This document shows, piece by piece, positions 10,101 to 22,100 of a DNA stretch of 64,000 nucleotides (its first letter is position 1; every line of letters starts with the position of its first letter). The DNA is from Okapia johnstoni (lineage: Eukaryota; Chordata; Mammalia; Artiodactyla; Giraffidae): contig JAGTYA010000026.1 of the NCBI GenBank assembly GCA_024291935.2, positions 8,722,001 to 8,786,000 on the forward strand. Reading direction: 5' to 3'. The notes beneath the pieces were generated by a model that searched no databases, was not told where the DNA came from, and saw only the letters and a list, made by a program, of their open reading frames with translations. The position numbers were made by a program, and so were the translations under genes.

Positions 10101-13100
10101 TGCATATCTGAGGTTATTGATATTTCTCCCAGCAATCTTGATTCCAGCTTGTGCTTCATCCAGCCCATGTTTCTCATGATGTACTCTGCATATAAGTTAA
10201 ATAAGCAGGGTGACAATATACAGCCTTGACGTACTCCTTTTCCTATTTGGAACCAGTCTGTTGTTCCATGTCCAGTTCTAACTGTTGCTTCCTGACCTGC
10301 ATACGGGTTTCTCAAGAGACAGGTCAGATGGTCTGGTATTCCCATCTCTTTCAGAATTTTCCACAGTTTATTGTAATCCACACAGTCAAAGGCTTTGGCA
10401 TAGTCAATAAAGCAGAAATAGATGTTTTTCTGAAACTCTCTTGCTTTTTCAATGATCCAGCAGATGTTGGCAATTTGATCTCTAGTTCCTCTGCCTTTTC
10501 TAAATCCAGCTTGAACATCTGGAATTTCATGGTTCACGTATTGCTGAAGCCTGGCTTGGAGAATTTTGAGCATTACTTTACTAGCATGTGAGATGAGTGC
10601 AGCTGTGAGGTAGTTTGAGCATTCTTTGGGATTGGAATGAATACTGACCTTTTCCAGTCCTGTGGCCACTACTGAGTTTTCCAAATTTGTTGGCATATTG
10701 AGTGCAGCACTTTCACAGCATCATCTTTTAGGATTTGAAATAACAGGAACTCCATCACCTCCACTAGCTTTGTTCATAGTGATGCTTCCTAAGGCCCACT
10801 TGACTTCACATTCCAAATGTCTGGCTCTACATGAGTGATCACACCATCATGATTATCTGGGTCGTGAAGGTCTTTTTTGTGCAGTTCTTCTGTGTATTCT
10901 TGCCACTTCATCTTAATATCTTCTGCTTCTGTTAGGTCCCTACCATTTCTGTCCTTTATTGAGCCCATCTTTGCATGAAATGTTCCCTTGGTATCTCTAA
11001 TATTCTTGAAGAGATCTCTAGTCTTTCCCATTCTATTGTTTTCCTCTATTTCTTTGCACTGATCCCTGAGGAAGGCTTTCTTATCTCTCCTTGCTATTCT
11101 TTGGAACTCTGCATTCAAATGGGTATATCTTTCCTTTCTCCTTTGCTTTTTGCTTCCCTTCTTTTCACAGCTATTTGTAAGGCCTCCTCAGACAGCCATT
11201 TTGCTTTTTTTCTTTTCTTTTTCTTGGGAATGGTCTTGATCCCTGTCTCCTGTACAGTGTCATAAACCTCCATCCATAGTTCATCAGGCACTCTGTCCAT
11301 CAGATCTAGTCCCTTAAATGTATTTCTCACTTCCAGTGTATAATCGTAAGGGATTTTATTTAGGTCATACCTGAATGGTCTAGTGGTTTTCCCTACTTTC
11401 TTCAATTTCAGTATGAATTTGGCAATAAGGAGTTCATGATCTGAGCCACAGTCAGCTCCCAGTCTTGTTTTTGCTGACTGTATAGAGCTTCTCCATCTTT
11501 GGCTGCAAAGAATATAATCAGTCTGATTTGGGTGTTGACCATCTGGTGATGTCCATGTGTAGAGTCTTCTCTTGTGTTGTTGGAAGAGGGTGTTTGCTAT
11601 GACCAGTGCGTTCTCTTGGCAAAACTCGATTAGCCTTTGCCCTGCTTCATTCTGTACTGCAAGGCCAAATTTGCCTGTTACTCCAGGTGTTTCTTGACTT
11701 CCTGCCTTTGCATTCTAGTCCCCTATAATGAAAAGGATATTTTTTTTGGGTTTTAGTTCTAAAAGGTCTTGTAGGTCTTCATAGAACCATTCAACTTCAG
11801 CTTCTTCAGCGTTACTGGTCAGGGCATAGACTTGGATTACCGTGATATTGAATGGTTTGCCTTGGAAATGAACAGAGATCATTCTGTCATTTTTGAGATT
11901 GCATCCAGGTACTGCATTTTGGACTCTTTAGTTGACTATGATGGCTACTCCAGTTCTTCTAAGGGATTCTTGCCCACAGTAGTAGATATAATGGTCATCT
12001 GAGTTAAATTCACCCATTCCAGTCCATTTTAGTTCACTGATTCCTAAAATGTCGACGTTCACTCTTGCCATCTCCTGTTTGACCACTTCCAATTTGCCTT
12101 GATTCATGGACCTAACATTCCAGGTTCCTATGCAATATTGCTCTTTACAGCATCAAACCTTGCTTCTATTACCAGTCCCATTCACAACTGGGTGTTGTGT
12201 TTGCTTTGGCTCTGTCTCTTCATTCTTCCTGTAATTATTTCTCCACTGATCTCCAGTAGTATATTGGGCACCTACTGACCTGAGGAGTTCATCTTTCAGT
12301 GTCCTATCTTTTTGCCTTTTCATACTGTTCATGGGGTTCTCAAGGCAAGAATACTGAAGTGGTTTGCCATTCCCTTTTCCAGTGGACCATGTTATGTCAG
12401 ACCTCTCCACCATGACCTGTCCATCTTGGGTGGCCTTACACGGCATGGCTTAGTTTCATTGAGTTAGACAAGGCTGTGGTCCATGTGATTAGATGTTGCT
12501 TATGCCTTTTAAATTGTTTAAAAACAGCTTTATGGATCTATTTATTGAGCGTTATTGAGGTATAACCAACATACCATAAACTGCATATATTCAGAGTATA
12601 CAATTGGATATGATTTGACGCATGTATTTGCCCATGAAACTGTCATCACAATCAAGATAACGAATAACCAGGGAATTCCCTGGCTGTCCAATGGATAGGA
12701 CCCTGTGCTTTCACTGCTAAGGGTGTGGGTTCAATCCCTGGTGGGGGCACAGACATCTGCATCACTCCCACAGCTTTCTTTGTCCCCCTCTGTAAACCCC
12801 TCCCTCTTCCATTCCCATCCCCACGCATCAACTGATGTGCTTTCTGTTGCTATGCATTAGTTTGAATTTTCTAGAGGCTTACATAAATGGAATCATGTTG
12901 TATGTGCTTTTTTGGGTCTCTCTCCTTTCACATAATGACATGTAATTATTCCAAGTTATATCTGTGCTGCTGCGTGTTATCAATAGTTTATTTCTTTTTA
13001 TTGCCGAGTAGTATTTCATTAGGAGAAGGCAATGGCACCCCACTCCAGTACTCTTGCCTGGAAAATCCCATGGATGGAGGAGCCTGGTGGGCTGCAGTCC

Positions 13101-16100
13101 ATGGGGTCGCTAAGAGTCAGACACGACTGAACGACTTCACTTTCACTTTTCACTTTCATGCACTGGAGAAGGAAACGGCAACCCACTCCAGTGTTCTTGC
13201 CTGGAGAATCCCAGGGACGGGGGAGCCTGGTGGCTGCTGTCTCTGGGGTTGCACAGAGTCAGACACGACTGAAGCTACTTAGCAGCAGCAACAGCAGCAG
13301 CAGCAGCAGCAGTATTTCATTGTATGGATAGACCACTATTTGTTCATTCACTCACCCTTGATGGGCATTTGGGTTGTTTCTAGTGTTTGGCTGTTGCAAA
13401 TAAAACTGCTTATGAACATGTGTGTACAGATTGTTACAGGGAAGAGCCAATTTTGATTCCATATTGGATCTATTTCTTTGACTTTAACTTGTGTTTCCCA
13501 TCGCTTTTGGTCACTAAAAGGATACTGTCCATACATAATGGCCTGCCTCAGGGAACCCTCCCTTCTGCTGTAGGCAGGAATAAGCCCTCCACCCACTTCC
13601 TTGCCTCACCCCTCAGAGTTATAAGACTTTCAGAAACTTTTATCATCTAGAGGCCTTACAAAAGACTGGTTTTTCTAAACAGGTGCCTATCTCTGGGAGA
13701 AGGGCCAGGGCTGGGCTGCCAGCCTGTGCAAAGGAAATAAATAACAAGATGGATGGAAGATTTTGAAGTGACCTCTTATATCAAAGAGAGTAAAAGGGCA
13801 GAGAAAGCTTAATCTGAATTTGAAGACTGGAGCACCAGCTGGAACTGGAGGTCAACCTGGAGGATATAGACTGGCTCCCTGCGGTTCATGAAGTGCTGGG
13901 GACTGGGTAAAGTCAAGGAGAAAGGAAGGATGAGACCTTGGAAAGCTTCCAGTATGGCTACAACCTTGGCTGCCATTAGAGTCACCCAAGGAGCTCTTAA
14001 AGCTCTGGTTCTCAGGCCATACTCCAGATCAGTCTTAATTTTTAAGAGCTCTGCAGGGGATTTCCATATGCAGCCAAAGTTGAGACCCAAAGCTCAATAC
14101 AATCAGTTTATAGTGGGAGAAACTTCACAAAGAGAGCAGGTGACTATTAAGTAGGTGACTCTAGGTGACTATTAAGTCTGTTGTAAATTTCACTCAAGTT
14201 TTCACCTTCCTACCCCTGTTAAAACTCAAAATTCAAAAAAAACAAAGATTATGGCATACGGTCCCATCATTTCATGGCAAATAGATGGGGAAAATGTGGA
14301 AACAGTGATAGATTTAATTTTCTTGGGCTCCAAAATCACTGTGGACAGTGACTGCATCCATGAAATTTAAAAGACACTTGCTCCTTGGAAGAAAAACTAT
14401 GACAAACCTAGACAGCATATCAAGAAGCAGAGACATCATTTTGCCAACAAAGGACTGTATAGTCAAAGCTATAGTTTTTCCGGTAGTCATGGACGGATAT
14501 GAGAGTTGGACCATAAAGAAGGCTGAGTGCCAAAGAATTGACGCTTTCAAACTGTGGTGCTGGAGAAGACTCTTGAGAGTCCCTTGGACTGCAAGGAGAT
14601 CAAACCAGTCAATTCATTCAGAATATTCAGCCCTGAATATTCATTGGAAGGACTGGTGCTGAAGCTGAAACTACCATCCTTTGGCTGTCTGGTACAATCC
14701 TTTGGCCAGCTGATGCTGGGAACAAGACCTCACTGATCCTGGGGAAGATTGAGGGCAGGAGGTGAAGGGGGTGACAGAGGATGAGTTAGTTGAATGGCGT
14801 CGCTAATTCAATGGACATGAGTTTGAGCAAACTCAGGGAGATAATAAAGGACAGGGAAGCCTCGCGTGCTGCAGTCCATGGGGTGGCAAAGAGTCGGACG
14901 TGAATTAGCAACTGAACAACAACCCTTATCCAGTGGCAATGTTGCAGGTGGATCAAAATTCTAAAATCCCCTCCCCTCAGAGCTGCAACTCTCTGTTTCT
15001 TGTACCAAGCTTGTTAAACATCCTTGACGGCCAGCATGTGGATTTATTTTGATTTTTGTTTTTGTTTTTGGCTTAGACTAGCATCAGAATAAATTACTCT
15101 GTCTTCCTAATGGCAGTTATTCCAGGAAAATTCAGCAGGGATTCAGTGAAATTCTGATTTCACTGTACAGAAAGGAAGGCTGGTTTGGGGCGCCCTCTAG
15201 TGGGAACTCAGTTGCTATTATATTTTCTCTTTCAAGCAGGAGTTAGTTTGGTCAGGGGGTAGAAACCTGGTTTTGGTCCTAGCTCTGCCAGCTGACTTGC
15301 ATAGGACTTTGGCAAAGCACTTCATCTTTCTTGGCCACAGTTTCTTCCATGTAGTATCACTGAGCCAGTGGTCTGCTTTGTGCCCATAAAAATTCATTCC
15401 CTCCAGTGGGCAGGACTTCTGAAATGGCTGAGATCTCAGAAAATCTCCCCAAATAGCAAAAATAAAGCTGGATGAAACTGTCAAATACAATGATTTAAAG
15501 ACTCTGGGGCTTCCCTGGTGGCCCAGTGGTAAAGAACCCGCCTGCCAACGCAGGAGATGCATGCTCGATCCCTGGTCCAGGAGGATCCCACATGCTACGG
15601 AGCAACTAAGCCTGTGTGCCACAGCTACTGAGCCTGTGCTCCAGAGCCTGGGAACAGCAACTGCTGAAGCCACACTCCCTAGAGCCCATGCTCAGCAACA
15701 AGAGAAGCCACCACAGTGAGAAGCCTGGACCCCACAAGGAGGAGTGGCCCCCTGCTTGCTGCAACTAGAGAAAAACCTGTGCAGCAGCAAAGACCCAGCA
15801 CAACCAATAAATAAATAAAAGAAAACTCTGGAGTTTGACCAAAATCATACAGTAAGGTGATACACATTAAATCAAGAAAGTCTACTGAATCCTGGAATCT
15901 CAGAACAATAGAGAACTAGATTGTCTTAGTATGCCCTCCATCCCCTACTTTCCCCAGCTCTGTGGTGGGAAAGTGGGTGGGACATGCCAGGAGGACTGGC
16001 AGTGGCCACAGAGGGAAACTTAATTTGAAACAGAAGGTGGGAAATTCCATGCCCAGGGATGTTGTTGAAAACAATAGTTAGCTCAGTGACAAACATCACG

Positions 16101-19100
16101 GAAGGCCAAAATTGCAGCTAGCTTGAGGTTGCAGTGTTGGGACAAGCGATAGATTAACAGACCAGCCAGAAATTTAATACAGAAATGCAGGTACTGAGAC
16201 AGTTAAAGATGGCCTAGAAAAGCTGCTGGTCTGGTAGGGGTGCATAGGCTGCACACACATTCAGGAGACACTGGAGGGGCCTGTCCTTCCATTCCTGGAG
16301 GAGCGTGAGGCCTTGTGAATGCAGAAAGTGTTAAATAACAGCTCACAGATTTTCAACTTTAGAACCTTGAATGAATTCTCCAAACCACACCAAGCTCCAT
16401 AGGAAAAAAGTGATGCCTTATTGGCCCAAGATGTGTGTCAGCCTCTGATCAGTCACTGGCTCAGCATTAAGCCATGTCAGGCTTAAAAATAAAAGCAAGA
16501 AAACAAAACAGAACTGGAGCAGATACACCAGGGGTTGAATACTGTGAGGGAAACAGACATTGGAGAATTAACCCAGGCAGGCCTCTAAACGAACAAACAG
16601 CAGCAACCACCAGCTCTGGGGGAATCAGAATCAAAACAGTTGAAACATCTTGAAAGCCATGAGAGAGAGAGATTGAGAAAAAAAAGACTCATCGTGTACA
16701 AAGGAACCACAATAAAACTGATAGCTGGTTTTTTTGTCAGAAATGATGGAGGCCAGAAAGCAGTGGGATGGTGTACGAAAAGTAGACCAAAGGAAAAAAA
16801 AATCTGCCAACCAGAAATCCTATGTCTGATAAACTATCTTTCAAAAGTGAAGGTGAAATAAAGTGATGTCTCAGATAAGCGAAGACTGGTAGAAAGTGTT
16901 GCTAGAGGACTTGCCTGAAAGGGAGTAGCAAAGAAAGTTCTTCAGGCTGAAAGTAACGAATCTACATGAAGAAATACAAAGCACCAGTAAAGGTAATTAC
17001 GTAGGTTATTATTGTAAAGGAATATAAATATATATTTTAGCTTTTATTCTAACTAATTTTAAAGTCATGGAGCTTATATTGGATCAAGGACTCCAGATGG
17101 AAATTTGAATCCACAGCTTCACAGCAGTTTGTGACTCAAACAGTCCAAAAAAGGATCGTCTGATTTGCCAATACAAGATCCAGTTACATGCCACCTACAA
17201 GAGACAAACTATTTATTTATTATTTTGGCTGCATGGCTTATAGGACCTTAGTTCCCTGATCAGGAATTAAACCTGGGGCCATGACAGTGAGAGTGCTGAG
17301 TCCTAACCAGTGGACCACCAGGGAATTTCCAGGAGGCACTCTTTAGACTCAAGGTCATAAATAGGTTGGATGTAGAAAGATGCAAGCAGAACCATAGCTG
17401 GAGGGTTATACTAATATAAAAAAATAGACTTGTAAGAGAAGAAATTTTATTAAGGAGAGGAACAGTTTTGATGATAAAAGGTTAATTCATCAGGAAGATA
17501 TAACAATTGTAAACACATATACATTTAACAATATAAGCCCCGAATTCGTGAAGAAAAGCTGACAGAGTTGAAGAGAGAAATAGGCAATTCAGAAATAATA
17601 GGTGGGGACTTAGATACTCTATTCTCAATACTGGATAGAACAACTGGACAGAAAATCAGTGAGCATATAGAAGATTTGAACAATGATATTAATCAACTTT
17701 ACCTAACTGACTTTTACAGAATAGTCTACTCAAAAATAGAACACATATTCTTCTTAAGCAGACTTGAATATTCCCCAAGATAGATCATATTCTAGGCCAT
17801 AAAGCAAGTCTCAGCAAATTTAAAGGGATTGAAATCATACAAAATATTTCTTTGTTCACATGCAATTAAACTAGAAATCAATAACAGAATGAAATTTGGG
17901 AAATATGTATTTGGAAACTAAAAAACATACTTCTAAATAATCCATGGGTGAAATAAAAATATACGAATTAGAATATATTTTCAGTTGAATAAAAATGAAA
18001 GCAGCATATCAAATTTTATGAGATGCAGTTAAAGCAGTGCTTAATATAAGCAATCTGCTGCTGCTGCTGCTAAGTCACTTCAGTCGTGTCCGACTCTGTG
18101 CGACCCCATAGACGGCAGCCCACCAGGCTCCCCCATCCCTGGGATTCTCCAGGCAAGTACACTGGAGTGGGTTGCCATTTCTTTCTCCAATGCATGAAAG
18201 TGAAAAGTGAAAGTGAAGTTGCTCAGTCGTGTCCGACTCCTAGCAACCCCATGGACTGCAGCCTACCAGGCTCCTCCGTCCATGGGATTTTCCAGGCAAG
18301 AGTACTGGAGTGGGTTGCCATATATGCCTATATTACAAAAGAATAGAGATTTCAAATCAAGAATCCAAGTTCTTACCTTGATGAACTGGAAAAAGGAAAG
18401 CAAGCTAAACTCAAAGCAAGTAGAAGGAAGCCATATGTTGGTTCTCTGAGATGATAAACAAAATGGGCAAAACTTTTGCTACATTCATTGACCAAGAAAA
18501 AAAGAGAGAAAACTCAAGTTACCAAAATCGACACTGAAAGAGGGAGCTCGTTACCAATCTTGCAGAAATTAAAAGGAGAGTAAAGGAATACTATGGACAA
18601 CTGTATACTAACAAATTAGAAAACACACATGACATGAACAAACTCCTAGAAAGACACAGATTACAGAACTGGCTCAGGAATAACTTGCAAATCTGAACAG
18701 ACCTACAAGTAAATTTACTTTGTAAATAAAAGATCTTTTCACAAGGAAAAACTCAGGCCCAGATGGCTTGACTTGAGAATTCTACTGTACCTCTAAAAAA
18801 GAAAAGTTACCAATCCCTCATAAACTCTAAAAAATAGAGGAGGGAATGCTTCCCAACTAATTCTGAGATCAGTGTTACCCTAATACTAAAGTACCCTGAT
18901 ACTAAAATCAGGCAAAGAAAAGAATTACAGACTTTATGAATATAGATGTAAAAGTCCTCCACAAAATATTAGCAAACTGAATTTAACAACTTATAAAAAG
19001 GATTATACATTATTACTAAGTGAGATTTATCCCAGAAATTAGAGTTTGGTGTAACAAAGCCAGAACCTGCAGATCCCCTTCCTCTTGCAGTGTCTCTCTA

Positions 19101-22100
19101 GCGCCCTCTATTGAAAAAGTTTGCATGGTGCTCAGCGTCAAGGAGAAGGAGTACAGAAGTTCCATCACTTACTGAAGGGGCGTTTATACATGTGGAACTG
19201 TGCATTTGGAGCTGGCACTGTCAGCCTCTGTGGCTTTAATAATGAGGGTGGTAGCAAGAGTGGTTGGGTCCCTCAGTCATTTGTGTGGAGAGATCTTTTT
19301 GCATCCTGCTGCTGCTGCTGCTAAGTCGCTTCAGACCCCAGGCTCCTCCATCCCTGGGATTCTCCAGGCAGGAACACTGGAGTGGGTTGCCATTTCCTTC
19401 TCCAATGCATGAAAGTGAAAAGAGAAAGTGAAGTCACTCAGTCGTGTCCGACTCTTCGGGACCCCATGGACTGCAGCCTACCAGGCCCCTCCGGCCATGG
19501 GATTTTCCAGGCAAGAGTACTGGAGTGGGTTGCCATTTCCTTCTTGGGTTTCTGTAATGTGATGAAAGGCGGTGTCTTCACACTGAGTTGTCTCTGATCC
19601 CCAAACAGGATCTTTAGAGTTCTCTGGGCACGTGAAGTCTCATTTTATTTTGTTTTCCCATCATAGGATAAACCAAAACCCAGACCTGGAGACCTGATTG
19701 AGATTTTTCGGATCGGCTATGAGCACTGGGCCATCTATGTGGAAGATGATTGTGTGGTTCACCTGGCTCCCCCAAGTAAGAGTGGATACTCTATTGCAGG
19801 GGTCCCCAACCCCTGGGTCATGGACCAATTCAGGTCCATGGCCTGTTAGGAACTGGGCAGTATGGTAGGAGGTGAGTGGCAGGCCAGTGAGTGATGCTTC
19901 ATCTGTATTGATAGTGGCTCCCCGTCGCTCACATTTCCAAATTGTCACAATGTGATAATAACAGAAATATAGTGCACAATAAATTTAATGTGCTTGAATC
20001 ATCCCGAAACCATCCTGTCCTGACCCATGGAAAAATTGTCTTCCATGAAAATGGTCCCCGGTGCCAAAAAGGTTGGGGACCACTGCTCTATTGAAATATT
20101 GATATTGAAGTTAGCAACGTAAAAGAGACAGTTAATTATTGTGTCCCTCAGCTGCTACCTTCAGTTCAGTTCAGTTCAGTTGCTCAGTCATGTCCGACTC
20201 TTTGCGACCCCATGAACTGCAGCACGCCAGGACTCCCTGTCCATCACCAACTCCCGGAGTTCACCCAAACCCATGTCCATTGAGTCGGTGATGCCATCCA
20301 ACCATCTCATCCTCTGTCGTACCCTTCTCCTCTTTCCCTCAACCTTTCCCAGCATCAGGGTCTTTTCAAATGAGTCAGCTCTTCCCATCAGGTGGCCAAA
20401 GTATTGGAGTTTCAGCTTCAACATCAGTCCTTCCAATGAACACCCAGGACTGATCTCCTTTAGGATGGACTGGTTGGGTCTTCTTGCAGTCCAAGGGACT
20501 CTCAAGAGTCTTCTCCAACACCACAGTTCAAAAGCATCAATTCTTCGGCGCTCAGCTTTCTTTATAGTCCAACTCTCACATCCATACATGACTACTGGAA
20601 AAACCATAGCCTTGACTATATGGACCTTTGTTGACAAAGTAATGTCTCTGCTTTTTAATATGCTGTCTAGGTTTCCTTCCAAGGAGTAAGCGTCTTAATT
20701 TCATGGCTGCAATCACCATCTGCAGTGATTTTGGAGCCCCTAAAAATAAAGTCAGCCACTGTTTTCATTGTTTCACCATCTATTTCCCATATAGTGATGG
20801 GACCAGATGCAATGATCTTACTTTTCTGAATGTTGAGCTTTAAGACAACTTTTTCCCTCTCCTCTTTCACTTTCATCAAGAGGCTCTTTAATTCTTCTTC
20901 ACTTTCTGCCATAAGGGTGGTGTCATCTGCATATCTGAGGTTATTGATAGTTCTCCTGGCAATCTTGATTCCAACTTGTGCTTCTTCCAGCCCAGAGTTT
21001 CTCATGATGTACTCTGCATATAAGTTAAATAAGCAGGGTGACAATATACGGCCTTGACTTACTCCTTTTCCTATTTGGAACCAGTCTGTTGTTCCATGTC
21101 CAGTTCTAACTGTTGCTTCCTGACCTGCTTACAGGTTTCTCAAGAGGCAGGTCAAGTGGTCTGGTATTCCCATCTCTTTCAGAATTTTCCACAGTTTATT
21201 GTGATCCACAAAGTCAAAGGCTTTGGCATAGTCAATAAAGCAGAAATAGATGTTTTTCTGGAACTCTCTTGCTTTTTCATTGATCCAGCGGATTTTGGCA
21301 ATTTTATCTCTGGTCCCTCTGCCTTTTCTAAAACCAGCTTGAACACTTGGAATTTCATGGTTCACGTATTGCTGAAGCCTAGCTTGGAGAATTCTGAGCT
21401 GCTACCTTACTTCAACAATAAAACACCAGAAGCATTTCTGGACCTTAATTTACTGTGTGATTGAGCTTGGTCTCTGTCCATCAAAAACCACTGAGTGTCC
21501 AGCCCTAAGACAGATGCAAGTGTGAAGAACATCCCTAAGTTCCCTGACTGCCTAGATCACCCTTTCTTTTAAAATAGAAATGTCAGGTGGCTCAGTAATA
21601 AAGAACCCGTATGCCAAGCAGGAGATGCAGGTTTGATCCCTGGGTCAGGAAGATTCCTCAGAGAAGGAAATAGCACCCCACTCCAGTATTCTGGCCTGAA
21701 AAATCTCATGGATAGAGGAGCCTGGGGGCTTACAGTCCATGGGGTTGCAAAGAGTAAGACACACCTTGGTTCAAGATCTTCCTCTATTTCTGAGGATTCC
21801 CTGGGAGGGATGCAGATGCTTACGCATTCTGATTGCCCACTTGCTTCCTGTTGTCCCCAAATGCTGCTTCTGGCTTCCTGGTCACCTTTGGCAGCTCCAC
21901 CCTCACCGGGTCTCCCTGCTTTTCCAACCCATCCCAGGTGGCTCCGCCCTCAGTGTGGACACCATTGTCCTTTCATTTCAGCATGAAGACAGGGCTGAGA
22001 TTAAACAGGTGACTAATTAAATTTTAGTTGAGGTTTGATGGGGGTGGAAGTGGTGATAGTGGAACATTACAGCACGGACTGTGAAACAGCTTAAAACTGG

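Larger units (their letters stand above)
12500..13640 (-). mobile_element. Old L1 3' region with inserted SINEs
   Basis: On the - strand the sequence follows the end of an L1 ('...caaccgaaatgcccatcaag', 'tgaaatactactcggcaata'). A CHR-2-type SINE (12672-12765) and a BOV-A2 (13021-13310) interrupt it. It is part of PLAAT5 intron 3. Confidence 0.6.
16560..19050 (+). mobile_element. Old L1, ORF1 end to mid-ORF2, heavily decayed
   Basis: About 16625-16900 reads as the C-terminal part of L1 ORF1. About 17560-18060 reads as the endonuclease end of ORF2 ([20 protein letters not shown]), and 18340-19050 as early RT. Stops are frequent. Two SINEs (17222-17332, 18055-18335) are inserted. It lies in PLAAT5 intron 3, sense to the gene. 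Confidence 0.7.

Noticed and set aside
13280..13311. CAG/CTG triplet runs here and at 18055, 19305 and 55048, as possible coding or CRISPR-like repeats
   Set aside because: They are the usual simple-repeat ends of BOV-A2 elements and lie in introns.
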